Positions 1 through 8,025 are shown, counted from the first letter of the stretch. The stretch: 27,924 nt of DNA from Coprococcus sp. (GCA_016296785.1 JAEDHX010000018.1:1-27924); one strand, 5' to 3'. The notes: generated by a model from the sequence alone, not told the origin. Numbers and translations: made by a program.

Positions 1-260
1 GAGTTTATAACGCAGAGTGATAATAAACATTTCAAGCAACATGATAATAGATATTACCAAATCTTTTAACGGCGTACGAAGGGCAGTATATATAGTACCA
101 TGAGCAAAGCACCTTCATGAACAAGACTCAAGAAACCATGGCGGCAAGCTGCGGTTGACATAATATCAGCCGCGGGACCTGTCCCCGTGGCAAAAATGGT
201 GTTGAAATTGGACGCAATTTGGGGTAGCATTAGGGATAGGATTATTTTGAGGTAGATATT
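1..260. other. Non-coding left edge before the amidase
   Basis: No convincing gene lies here. Forward frame 1 is open from base 1 to a TAA at 67-69 (22 codons), so the tail of a gene outside the window is possible but cannot be recognised. The reverse-strand reading through 66-308 overlaps the amidase start and resembles no protein I know. Bases 130-190 are noticeably richer in G and C than the surroundings and hold the two hairpins listed separately. Confidence 0.4.
151..190. repeat. Two overlapping GC-rich hairpins
   Basis: An 8-bp stem pairs 151-158 with 166-173 (gcggttga / tcagccgc, one G-T pair) around the loop cataata. A second stem pairs 170-177 with 182-190 (ccgcggga / tccccgtgg, one bulged C) around cctg. 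They share bases 170-173, so only one can form at a time. The block lies about 70 bases upstream of the amidase start. It could be a REP/MITE-like repeat fragment or an RNA switch; the sequence alone does not decide. Confidence 0.35.
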
Positions 261-995
261 ATGGCGGGAAAAAGTATGACTGCGAAGCAGATGCGGTCGA
301 TAATTCATTTTTTGGTGATAGTAAATATTGTGCTGATAATTGGTATTGTGGTGATAGCAATACTATATGCCAAGCAGTTAAATAGCAAAGACGATAATTC
401 AAGGCAGGCCTTTACATATACGAAGGCTAACGGTGATTATATTGTATGCATTGACGCAGGTCATGGCGGAAGTGACGTGGGGGCAGAAGGCTTAGACGGC
501 AGCTATGAAAAGGACGATAATCTCGAGCTTGCACTTCTAGTAGAGAAAAACTTAAAGAAAAGTGGTGTGAAAACCATAATGACGAGAACCGATGATTCTA
601 CTACAGACCTTAGCTACCGCTCAAAGCTGGCAAATGATGCCGATGCTGATTTATTTGTTTCCCTTCATCGCAATTCTACTGCATCATCAAAGAAAGTAAA
701 GGGTGTGGAGATATGGATACATAGTTCAGGCTCTGACAGAAGCTATGCAATAGCTGATAATATCCTTAGTGCCCTTGAAGACGTAGGTGTTTCTAAGAAC
801 AGAGGTGTCCGAATAGGAACAATTGACGGAAGCGATAGCAATTATGCCGTAATCCGCGAAACTGAAATGACAAGCCTGATACTTGAAATGGGCTTTATGA
901 CAAATAAAGAAGATCAAAGATTATTTGATGACAATATAGAAGAATATGCAAATGCCATATCAAATGCTATAGTTGATTGGCTTAATCAATATTAA
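261..995 (+). CDS. N-acetylmuramoyl-L-alanine amidase, membrane anchored (Amidase_3)
   Basis: This enzyme cuts the bond between N-acetylmuramic acid and L-alanine in peptidoglycan, outside the cell. The 244 residues begin with a short basic cytoplasmic stretch and one hydrophobic segment at about 15-36 (signal anchor, no clear cleavage site). The Amidase_3 catalytic domain fills about 60-243. Expected zinc ligands are visible: H68 in DAGHGG, E83, and H136 in SLHRN; E209 in LEMGFMTN is the expected catalytic glutamate. Size and layout resemble CwlD-type amidases, but the sporulation role cannot be claimed from sequence. The ATG follows a GAGGTAG ribosome site at a usual distance. The gene is alone on the forward strand and converges on the diguanylate cyclase. 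Confidence 0.9.
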   Translation: MAGKSMTAKQMRSIIHFLVIVNIVLIIGIVVIAILYAKQLNSKDDNSRQAFTYTKANGDYIVCIDAGHGGSDVGAEGLDGSYEKDDNLELALLVEKNLKKSGVKTIMTRTDDSTTDLSYRSKLANDADADLFVSLHRNSTASSKKVKGVEIWIHSSGSDRSYAIADNILSALEDVGVSKNRGVRIGTIDGSDSNYAVIRETEMTSLILEMGFMTNKEDQRLFDDNIEEYANAISNAIVDWLNQY

Positions 996-1042
996 AAAAC
1001 GAGTCCTGCAGTAGCAACTGACTACATGCCGGACTCGTTTTT
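995..1042. terminator. Bidirectional terminator between amidase and diguanylate cyclase
   Basis: A 12-bp perfect stem pairs 995-1006 (aaaaacgagtcc) with 1031-1042 (ggactcgttttt). The A-run on the left and T-run on the right give a U-tract in either direction, fitting its position between two converging genes. Confidence 0.85.
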
Positions 1043-1062
1043 ATATATATGATTGTAAAAGA

Positions 1063-2157
1063 TTATTCACTTATTACAGTTCGATTTCGTCCTGCCTCTT
1101 TTGCTTTATAAAGCGAAGCATCTGCTCTGTTAAACCATGCCTTTGAACTCTCACCCTGCTGGTGCTGTGCAATACCGCAGCTACATGTGATTCCATCCTT
1201 TAGCATAAACTGGAAATAGTAGCATCTGAATTCTGTTCTGATATCCTCAACAATATTAATAACCTTAGGCAGTTCAATATTGCTAAATAATATAACAAAC
1301 TCCTCGCCACCATATCTGAATGCTATTCCGCTATCCTGAGATTTCTTTTGCATTATCTTACACAGTGACTTAATAACCACATCACCATTAGCATGGCCAT
1401 ATGTATCATTAACATTCTTAAAGTGGTCAATATCAAATATTGCAATAAATGAATTATTGCCGGTCTGTTCCGCACTCTCAATCTCATTCTCAAGAGTTTC
1501 CTCAAATGAACGTCTGTTATAAAGGCCTGTCATAGGATCCTTCTTCATCTCAACAGAAAGAGATCTCTGTATGATATTACTTTCGTTAATTGAATCAATT
1601 AGTTCATTAGTATGATTGTTTAATACTATGACAAGTGTACACAGCCCGATTGCAACAACCATTGACATAAACATATTGCCAAGAAGCGTTGGGTTCCAGC
1701 CCTTAGTAATTCCAAGGAATACATAATCTATTATTATTGATGCAACATTTAGTATTGTCATAACAACAGTGGTATCATTGTTAGCAAATATCGCACCTGC
1801 TACAATTGCAGCTCCCGGAAGCATAACGATAGCAGTCAGCTCACAGTGAAGAAATGCAGGTACTGCAAGAATAGTAAACATCATTATTGATACAATCCAT
1901 CTCTTCTTTGCAAGAGAAATCCTGTCACTCTTAATAAGAGCTCTTGCCACTATCAATAGAATTCCTTCAACAACAATAGGCAGAATTGTCATTAAAAAAA
2001 CATATCTAAAGCTATTGTCAAGTGATTTAATATATGAATGTCTAAAGAATGGCAAAAGTAATTCTATTGAAACAATAACACCACTAATAATAGCAAAAAT
2101 ATCCCATAATATTAAATGCCATCTCTCATTAATGTTATTACCTGATACCTCGTTCAT
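1063..2157 (-). CDS. Membrane diguanylate cyclase (GGDEF)
   Basis: This protein makes c-di-GMP from two GTP at the inner face of the membrane. Residues about 13-180 form roughly six hydrophobic segments with no recognised sensor family. The GGDEF domain follows at about 203-364, beginning with DPMTGLYNRRSF. FDIDHFKNVND carries metal- and substrate-binding residues, and the active-site loop is the catalytic variant GGEEF at 283-287. The usual RxxD product-inhibition site would fall at 274-277, but those positions are Q and G, so the I-site appears absent. The ATG has a GGGAGG site upstream and a probable extended -10 promoter at 2187-2192. It stands alone, close to two EAL proteins with the opposite activity. 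Confidence 0.88.
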   Translation of the reverse strand: MNEVSGNNINERWHLILWDIFAIISGVIVSIELLLPFFRHSYIKSLDNSFRYVFLMTILPIVVEGILLIVARALIKSDRISLAKKRWIVSIMMFTILAVPAFLHCELTAIVMLPGAAIVAGAIFANNDTTVVMTILNVASIIIDYVFLGITKGWNPTLLGNMFMSMVVAIGLCTLVIVLNNHTNELIDSINESNIIQRSLSVEMKKDPMTGLYNRRSFEETLENEIESAEQTGNNSFIAIFDIDHFKNVNDTYGHANGDVVIKSLCKIMQKKSQDSGIAFRYGGEEFVILFSNIELPKVINIVEDIRTEFRCYYFQFMLKDGITCSCGIAQHQQGESSKAWFNRADASLYKAKEAGRNRTVISE

Positions 2158-2186
2158 ATAATCTGCCTCCCAAATACACTAGTACC

Positions 2187-2192
2187 ATTATA
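2187..2192 (-). promoter_or_regulatory. Extended -10 promoter of the diguanylate cyclase
   Basis: On the reverse strand the sequence reads TG-T-TATAAT, a perfect extended -10, about 30 bases before the ATG. No good -35 box lies 16-18 bases upstream, which is typical of promoters that rely on the TG extension or on an activator. Confidence 0.5.
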
Positions 2193-2228
2193 ACATACAT
2201 ATTCACAAAACACCACTTATTTTTCAAA

Positions 2229-2254
2229 CACTCAATCAAAGCACTCAATCAAAG
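2229..2254. repeat. Tandem 13-bp direct repeat upstream of the diguanylate cyclase
   Basis: Two exact, adjacent copies of cactcaatcaaag (2229-2241 and 2242-2254) lie about 37-67 bases upstream of the probable -10 box of the cyclase gene. The placement and 13-base period would suit a tandem activator site. Confidence 0.5.
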
Positions 2255-2317
2255 GCATATAAACACTATTAAAACACATATCGCAAATACATATTTTATT
2301 ATCGGGATAACTCACTA

Positions 2318-2956
2318 TTATTTAATTGGGACAAATGTATACCCGCCCTTAGCATCATACTCAAGAGCTCCATATATCACTTCGCCAACACTAATATCCT
2401 TCAAATTATCTTCAACAATTACAGTAATTTCGATTTTCTTATTTATCAAGTCTGCAAATGCATCACTATCCGTATCTTCAACAACACCTATTACTATTCC
2501 GTCTCTAATCTCAAAAATTTTTATATGTGCATTAACAGAAGCTTCATTACCTGTCACAGCCTCACCTGATATATCCACACCGCTCTCCGTAACCGCTTCA
2601 GTATCATAAGAATCAACGGATTCATTTGCCATGTCATTATACATGTCATTATACATTTCATCAGACTTAATGCTAAGTCCGCTGTCGCTTTTTTGATTCA
2701 CGCCTGTAACAAAAGGAAGTACAATTATTGTACATATGATAATAGCTGCTATTCCGACAGCTCCCCATACATATTTGAACACCTTTTTCTTTTTACGAAG
2801 CTCATATACATTACCAGTAGCTGTATTGTTATCAAGTCCTGCTTCTATCTTGGCCCATATTGCATCAGTAGGAGTATCAAGGTTATTAAGATATGCGTCT
2901 AATATTTGCTCATCAGTATAAGCATCACTATATTGTTTATTATCTTCTAATTCCAT
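2318..2956 (-). CDS. Probable membrane anti-sigma factor
   Basis: The 212-residue protein has an acidic cytoplasmic N-terminus (about 1-55), a basic KKKK patch, one membrane segment at about 61-84, and an outer domain of about 125 residues. The outer part starts with a low-complexity stretch holding MYND repeats and ends in a small beta-rich domain. It directly follows and overlaps the ECF sigma gene by 10 bases, the usual place for an anti-sigma factor. No zinc-binding HxxxCxxC motif is present, so it is not a ZAS-type protein, and the role rests on context and topology. The reading frame extends to a GTG at 2965, but that codon overlaps the ribosome site AAGGAGG; the ATG at 2956 sits 8 bases behind it and is preferred. 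Confidence 0.65.
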   Translation of the reverse strand: MELEDNKQYSDAYTDEQILDAYLNNLDTPTDAIWAKIEAGLDNNTATGNVYELRKKKKVFKYVWGAVGIAAIIICTIIVLPFVTGVNQKSDSGLSIKSDEMYNDMYNDMANESVDSYDTEAVTESGVDISGEAVTGNEASVNAHIKIFEIRDGIVIGVVEDTDSDAFADLINKKIEITVIVEDNLKDISVGEVIYGALEYDAKGGYTFVPIK

Positions 2957-3474
2957 TCCTGACACCTCCTTAATTTCTTCAACGCATTATTGTATAGCCA
3001 GCTAACAGTACCTTGGGGTTTTTCAAGCATCTCAGATATTTCCTTAAATGTAAATTCACCCACAATCTTTAAATCAAGCACCTCTTTTTCCTCTTGCTTA
3101 AGATATGCCATAGCCGCCTTAACTGTTTCATTTAACGAAACGCTGTCTTCAAGGCTGCTTTGCGGAGCTGCTTTTTCCGGGAATTCATCAACTAACATTT
3201 CCCTATCCAATTTTCGTATTCTGTCTATTGTCATGTTCTTAGCAATAGTAACAAGCCATTTTTTATGTCCATTGCCGGCATTATATTTGCCGGAAATATT
3301 ATATAGCTTAATAAAAAACTCAGAGGTAATATCCTCAGCCTCTTGCTTATTTCTAATCGTATCATATACGACTGAATAAATAAGCTTGACATATTCCTCG
3401 TATATCTTCCTAAGTGCATCTCGGTTCCCATGTGACATATCCACCATAAGATTGCCGAATTCAATATCAGTCAT
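2947..3474 (-). CDS. ECF-type RNA polymerase sigma factor
   Basis: This 175-residue protein directs RNA polymerase to a set of promoters in response to an external signal. Region 2 (about 24-90) includes the typical QEAEDITSEFFIKLY and a KKWLVTIAKNMTIDRIRK core and -10 contact stretch. Region 4 (about 118-170) holds the helix-turn-helix FTFKEISEMLEKPQGTVSW. There is no region 3 and no extra domain, matching the ECF class in length. The ATG has an AAAGGGAAG site. It lies 52 bases behind the methyltransferase-like gene and overlaps the probable anti-sigma gene by 10 bases, so all four genes from 6529 to 2318 likely form one transcript. I did not find a recognisable ECF promoter to prove autoregulation. 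Confidence 0.88.
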   Translation of the reverse strand: MTDIEFGNLMVDMSHGNRDALRKIYEEYVKLIYSVVYDTIRNKQEAEDITSEFFIKLYNISGKYNAGNGHKKWLVTIAKNMTIDRIRKLDREMLVDEFPEKAAPQSSLEDSVSLNETVKAAMAYLKQEEKEVLDLKIVGEFTFKEISEMLEKPQGTVSWLYNNALKKLRRCQEWN

Positions 3475-3526
3475 GTTCTTCCCTTTCTAACTACTGTACG
3501 AATAATAGTAAGCATTTTATTGTATT

Positions 3527-4423
3527 TTAAAAGATTTTTTTGCAGGTAAGTAATTCCATGATATATGTCTTAAGATTATCCTTATAAGAAAAATTCCAAG
3601 GCAAATATACATTATTAACTATCTCCATATCATAATCCTTGTGTATTGATATATCCATCGCAAGCTGCTTTGCCCCCTCCACATTGTGAAGTCTGTTGCA
3701 AATGTCAGAATTATTCGTAATGCTGTTATCTTCAATATCCTTTATTATTGCCAAGGCATCTGCCGTGTCACCCTGCACTGTAAGAAGCTCATAGCCAAAT
3801 ACAAAATAATGTCTGGTCAGCTTGTAAATCAAATCATTTAGCCTTGAAACTGCCATTACGTTAAGAGCAGATATTGCATTTGTAATATTATGCAACTCAG
3901 TGTCACCATAATTATCCTTAAAATAATAAACTAATGCAGCAAGTATTGCATTTATCTGACTATGAATGCCAATGGCTACGCTTATGTCTGCAAACTGTCC
4001 TTTGTCCCATTTTAAACTTCCGGAATTGTTATACCCAATTTGCATTAGCAGGTCAATAATATGCTCCTCTTCTGCGCCCTCACTCAACATTGCCTCAAGC
4101 ATTCTGCAGGTTTCCTCTTCAATATTCCAAAACGGTACATCAGCACATATTGCATCTTCTATTTTATATCTTTCCTTTGCACGAACAAGTGCATCCATAT
4201 CCTTATCAATAAGTACCAGTCTGGCCATCTCACTAAGTAGTGCTAAGTCAATATCATTTGCCTCGCCGGCGCCAAATATACATACAACAGGATTATCAAT
4301 GCCTGTCATGTCAATAGAATTAACTATATATTCTGTTACGCTGTTCCTATAATTGCGCCAGCCCTCATAAGCACCCTGTATCCTGGCTGCTGCTACAAGC
4401 CTGTCATATATACTCTCATTCAT
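3527..4423 (-). CDS. Predicted class I SAM-dependent methyltransferase-like protein
   Basis: I do not recognise a named family. The 298 residues contain a Rossmann-type start: a beta strand (VVCIF, 46-50), the glycine loop GAGEANDID (51-59), then a second strand ending in an acidic residue (LVLIDKD, D73 and D75), which is how class I methyltransferases bind S-adenosylmethionine. A further strand, ISVAIGIHSQINAI, at about 148-161 fits the post-catalytic position. No substrate motif is visible. The C-terminal half is mostly helical, with no signal peptide and no membrane segment, so it should be cytoplasmic. Its ATG directly abuts the TAA of the zincin lipoprotein gene, so the two are translationally coupled. 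A member that has lost methyltransferase activity is also possible. Confidence 0.5.
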   Translation of the reverse strand: MNESIYDRLVAAARIQGAYEGWRNYRNSVTEYIVNSIDMTGIDNPVVCIFGAGEANDIDLALLSEMARLVLIDKDMDALVRAKERYKIEDAICADVPFWNIEEETCRMLEAMLSEGAEEEHIIDLLMQIGYNNSGSLKWDKGQFADISVAIGIHSQINAILAALVYYFKDNYGDTELHNITNAISALNVMAVSRLNDLIYKLTRHYFVFGYELLTVQGDTADALAIIKDIEDNSITNNSDICNRLHNVEGAKQLAMDISIHKDYDMEIVNNVYLPWNFSYKDNLKTYIMELLTCKKIF

Positions 4424-6529
4424 TTATTTAACGGTTTCCTCCCAAAATGTTGTTGCCGGCCAATTTGTTGTATCATAGGAACTACGAATCCAGCTATTAA
4501 ACAGCTTTAATTTGCTTTGAATATGTGGCGAGGACAATAACGTCTCCTGCTCAAATGAAAGACTTGGAAATAATGAGTATTCATATAATACAGCCAGCTC
4601 TTCGAGCATAGACACCTTACTATAAGCATTTACAAAATATATCTCGCCATCCGGATCAAATACTGTATACCTTGCTGAGTCATCATGCTCTTCATATCCG
4701 GCATACTCGCCATAATACTCAAAATCTTCAGGACTGGTTAAAAACCACTCTTCATAATTAATATCTGTATATTCCGTAATAGCATGAATAAGCTCATGTA
4801 CTATTGTAGTTCTTAGATTATTATCTTCAATTGTATTCTTATATAGACAGGTATATATATCCGCATCAAGGACAATAACTGAGGCTCCTTCACAAACACA
4901 ATGTGCGCCTATCTCATCTATACCATTATCAACAATATTAAGTGACTTGCACAGGTAAAATCTGCATTTATTCTCTGCCCCAATGTACTTAAGCTGTGAA
5001 AATAAATTATCAGGGAAGAGCTCTAATGTCTCCTTTAGGTTAATTAATGCCCCTTTAAGTAATACCTCATCATACAACGCTGTCATATCTATATCATTTA
5101 CCCTGACATTGTCAGTTTCTTCGCCATAGAGTATCTCGATATCATATTTTTCTTCAAGCATACTTTTTATATCCTCGCAGCTTAATTCATCATATTCATG
5201 ATTAACTAAACACAGCTCTTCATCATCATAGATAGGTTTGTCAACTATCTCCTGATTAAAGTCCCATAAAAGAACATTTTTGATATAACCATCAAAATCG
5301 ATTAGTACTATAACCGCAACTTCACCACACGCGTTAATGCCACCTATTCTGTCCTTGGAATTATAGGTGAATATATAATCATTTTTATTGAGATTATTTA
5401 GCCATAGACATGCAGTTATCTCTCCGGTTTCAAAATCATACGCATTATAAGTATATGAAACTGTGCTATTGCCATCGACTATTTTATTATTCTCTACATA
5501 TGTAAATAGCTTATTGTTCTTCCAGTCAATCTCAGCCGATTCATATTCTATTGTATAGTCAGGTGTTGCATTTATATAGTCACTTGATATGGCACAGATA
5601 TTGCCATCAAATATTCTTGCGTTTCTCTCAGAGCCTATGCCCTCGCCGGAACAATATATATTGACATTAGGCAGCTGTTCAACTTCATTTGTTGTCATAT
5701 CAATCATGAATTTTGACTCATCCTTGTCACCATATAGAAATACAACAACCTCCTTGCTGTTTGAAGAATTAGTTATAAAGTTAGCATTTCCCCACTCATC
5801 ATTAGTAGCAGAATAATAATTAATATATGATTCATTCTCATATGAATAACCTGTTACATCACCATAGCCTGATGTGTATAGCAAAATATCACTATCATAA
5901 TTATAGTAATATCCGCTAAGAACATCATATGTTCCGTATTCCTTTTTATTTGCAAGCTCTTCTTCTGAACATGACGGCACAGCTCTCTCTCTGATTTCCT
6001 TTAGGCTGTCATCACATACTACTATTCTTGGAGCATCACCTGATATATCAGTATATACTATGTACTTGCTGTCATATACATAATAATTACTCGCATATTC
6101 ACTAACCTTAATCTCAAGTGTATCGCTGTGCTCACCTGTCTTTATGTCGTACACATTAAGTCTAATCAAATTGTAATCCTCATTTACAACAAGGAGCTTC
6201 ATATTCGAAAATGGAATAATAGTTGTATATCCACTTATATTAAGCAACTCTTCAATATTATTTCTTATATCCTTTACATCTGTCCTGCCTTCATAGAACT
6301 CACCCGGTATATCTGTAAGAATATTTACCGGTTCCTCCTCTGTTACAGCCTCAGTTGTTGTATCAGTTGATTCCTCAGTGCTTGCAGCAGTATCCGACCG
6401 GGTATCATTACCTCCCTCAGAATTATTATCAGCTTTATTGCATCCGGCAATTGCAAGCATTGCACAGCAAAGCATTATAAGCAATATTGTTATCCTTTTA
6501 CACGATTCAAAAATACTCTTATTCGTCAT
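4424..6529 (-). CDS. Large lipoprotein with zinc metallopeptidase (HExxH) motif
   Basis: This 701-residue protein should be anchored outside the cytoplasmic membrane. A basic N-terminus and hydrophobic stretch end in a lipobox AIAGC with the lipidated Cys at position 30, followed by a Ser/Thr/Glu-rich linker to about 70. Residues about 75-420 are rich in short beta strands (YxxYD, NKLFTY and similar), suggesting a beta-propeller-like sensor or binding domain. The C-terminal part carries HELIH at 578-582, a zincin active site, with EELA about 60 residues later as a candidate third ligand. The substrate is unknown. The reading frame extends to a TTG at 6553, but the ATG at 6529 sits 9 bases after AGGAGG and gives a proper lipoprotein signal. 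It is first in the sigma-factor unit. Confidence 0.7.
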   Translation of the reverse strand: MTNKSIFESCKRITILLIMLCCAMLAIAGCNKADNNSEGGNDTRSDTAASTEESTDTTTEAVTEEEPVNILTDIPGEFYEGRTDVKDIRNNIEELLNISGYTTIIPFSNMKLLVVNEDYNLIRLNVYDIKTGEHSDTLEIKVSEYASNYYVYDSKYIVYTDISGDAPRIVVCDDSLKEIRERAVPSCSEEELANKKEYGTYDVLSGYYYNYDSDILLYTSGYGDVTGYSYENESYINYYSATNDEWGNANFITNSSNSKEVVVFLYGDKDESKFMIDMTTNEVEQLPNVNIYCSGEGIGSERNARIFDGNICAISSDYINATPDYTIEYESAEIDWKNNKLFTYVENNKIVDGNSTVSYTYNAYDFETGEITACLWLNNLNKNDYIFTYNSKDRIGGINACGEVAVIVLIDFDGYIKNVLLWDFNQEIVDKPIYDDEELCLVNHEYDELSCEDIKSMLEEKYDIEILYGEETDNVRVNDIDMTALYDEVLLKGALINLKETLELFPDNLFSQLKYIGAENKCRFYLCKSLNIVDNGIDEIGAHCVCEGASVIVLDADIYTCLYKNTIEDNNLRTTIVHELIHAITEYTDINYEEWFLTSPEDFEYYGEYAGYEEHDDSARYTVFDPDGEIYFVNAYSKVSMLEELAVLYEYSLFPSLSFEQETLLSSPHIQSKLKLFNSWIRSSYDTTNWPATTFWEETVK

Positions 6530-6705
6530 ACCCTTTGTCCTCCTGTTATCCAAATGATGTATTACATAAATATATTATTAATTTTTAATATACCATAACT
6601 TCATTTTATTGTATAATTATTTTAATATATAGTTTTTATATTGTATAATTACCATATTGCCACATAGCAATATAAACTACAAAATGCACTATCTGTTAGG
6701 AGAGT
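6530..6705. promoter_or_regulatory. Divergent control region with repeated -10 boxes and a hairpin
   Basis: This very AT-rich gap separates the lipoprotein unit (-) from the alarmone synthetase (+). The 12-mer attgtataatta occurs exactly twice, at 6608-6619 and 6640-6651, 32 bases apart. Each copy holds a perfect TATAAT (6612-6617, 6644-6649) on the forward strand. Neither has a strong -35 box at 17 bases. A perfect 7-bp hairpin (atattgc / gcaatat, 6654-6673) starts just after the second box. The reverse-strand promoter is not clear. Confidence 0.45.
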
Positions 6706-7437
6706 ATGATGAATAATATTAACAATACAAATGATAATAAAGATATCACACAATATGTGGATGCCATATTATATCCGGAGGCAAATCCTTTCCAGAAGGA
6801 TATATCAAAGTTTGAAGAACTCATGATGATGTATACCTGTGCAATAAAAGAGGTTCAAACTAAGCTGGAGGTTCTAAATACCGACTTTAGCGTCCGATAT
6901 AAAAGGAATCCAATTGAGTTCATAACCTCGCGACTTAAGAGACCGGCTTCTATTGCAGCCAAGCTTAAATCTAAGAATATTCCTCTTAGTGTAAATGCCA
7001 TAAAAACAAATCTGAATGATGCAGCAGGAATTAGAGTTATATGTTCATTTATTGATGATATTTATGCCATTGCTGAAAGGCTTGTGCGTCAGGACGATAT
7101 AACACTTATAGATGCTAAGGATTATATTATGCATCCAAAGCCAAATGGATACAGGAGCCTTCATCTTATTGTTGAGGTACCCGTATTCTTTGCTGACATA
7201 ACAAGAAATATGCGTGTTGAGGTACAGATAAGAACAATCGCAATGGACTTTTGGGCAAGCCTTGATCATCAGCTAAAATATAAGCATAATATTGATAATC
7301 CTGAAGAAATAACTGCTGCCCTAAAAAAATGTGCTGATACAATAGCGCAGACAGACCTTGATATGCAAGCTATTAAGAACAGCATATACGGAGAAGAAAA
7401 ACAGCCTATCAAGAAGTTTGATGACAATATATTATGA
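6706..7437 (+). CDS. Small alarmone synthetase, GTP pyrophosphokinase (RelA/SpoT domain)
   Basis: This enzyme transfers pyrophosphate from ATP to GTP or GDP to make (p)ppGpp in the cytoplasm. The 243 residues contain only the synthetase domain (about 60-195), without hydrolase, TGS or ACT domains, as in RelQ/RelP-type proteins. Family signatures are visible: SRLKRPASIAAKLKSK (75-90), DAAGIRVICSF (105-115), HPKPNGYRSLH (143-153), and VEVQIRTIAMDFWASLDHQLKYK from 171, where the last acidic position is D rather than the commoner E. The ATG follows TTAGGAGAGT; a second ATG directly behind it is equally possible. It is the first gene of a short forward run with pncC and tRNA-Arg. RelQ versus RelP type is not decided. 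Confidence 0.88.
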   Translation: MMNNINNTNDNKDITQYVDAILYPEANPFQKDISKFEELMMMYTCAIKEVQTKLEVLNTDFSVRYKRNPIEFITSRLKRPASIAAKLKSKNIPLSVNAIKTNLNDAAGIRVICSFIDDIYAIAERLVRQDDITLIDAKDYIMHPKPNGYRSLHLIVEVPVFFADITRNMRVEVQIRTIAMDFWASLDHQLKYKHNIDNPEEITAALKKCADTIAQTDLDMQAIKNSIYGEEKQPIKKFDDNIL

Positions 7438-7456
7438 TACCAAAGACAGCATCGAC

Positions 7457-7521
7457 TAAATATATTATTTAATATTTAATATTTATTATTTATTATTTGT
7501 TATTTATTATCTATTACTTGT
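7457..7521 (+). repeat. Degenerate ATTTATT tract between the synthetase and pncC
   Basis: About 65 bases contain almost only A and T, built of degenerate seven-base units such as atttaat and atttatt in at least six copies. It ends just before the TTGGAGGAAATAC ribosome site of pncC. It could be slippage-prone spacer DNA; no promoter is obvious in it. Confidence 0.5.
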
Positions 7522-7533
7522 TGGAGGAAATAC

Positions 7534-8001
7534 ATGAACAAAGCAGAGGTTGTTATTAATAAACTAATTAATAAAGGCTATCATATCAGCTGTGCTGAGA
7601 GCTGTACCGGTGGTATGCTGACAAGCCAAATTGTCAATATTCCTAATGCGTCTTTAGTGCTTGATGCGTCAATAGTAACTTATGCTAATGAAGCAAAAAT
7701 TAAATATCTTGGTGTAACATCTGATACGATAGATAAATATGGCGTAGTCAGCGAAGCTGTTGCCGGAGAGATGGCTGTCGGAATTGCACAAGCTAATAAT
7801 GCCGAGGTTGGTATCGGTATATCAGGTATTGCAGGACCTACAGGAGGAACTAAGGAAAAGCCGGTTGGCACAGTATGCTTCGGTATATCAATTAATAATG
7901 AGCTTTCAACATATACTGTTTTATTTGGTAATATCGGAAGACAAATTGTTCGTGAAAAAAGTGTTGATTTTGTATTTGACAAATTAATCGAACTGTTATA
8001 G
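7534..8001 (+). CDS. pncC: Nicotinamide-nucleotide amidase, stand-alone CinA C-terminal domain
   Basis: The family removes the amide from nicotinamide mononucleotide, returning it to NAD synthesis; it was earlier known as competence-damage protein CinA. The 155 residues match only the C-terminal CinA domain. They include AESCTGGMLTSQ with the expected active-site serine and lysine-bearing neighbours, VTYANEAKIKYLGV, SEAVAGEMAVG, and the glycine-rich GISGIAGPTGGTKEKPVGTV. The position usually filled by GG before VTY is DA here, a small deviation. The ATG follows TTGGAGG. The alarmone synthetase lies 96 bases upstream and tRNA-Arg starts 24 bases after the stop, so read-through transcription of all three is likely. 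Confidence 0.87.
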   Translation: MNKAEVVINKLINKGYHISCAESCTGGMLTSQIVNIPNASLVLDASIVTYANEAKIKYLGVTSDTIDKYGVVSEAVAGEMAVGIAQANNAEVGIGISGIAGPTGGTKEKPVGTVCFGISINNELSTYTVLFGNIGRQIVREKSVDFVFDKLIELL

Positions 8002-8025
8002 AATGTTATCTGTTGCAAGAAAAAT

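Noticed and set aside
66..308. Reverse 80-residue frame at the left edge
   Set aside because: It overlaps the amidase start, has no ribosome site and resembles no protein.
2635..2658. Short direct repeat catgtcattata in the anti-sigma gene
   Set aside because: It codes for the MYND repeat in the linker and is a simple in-frame duplication, not an element.
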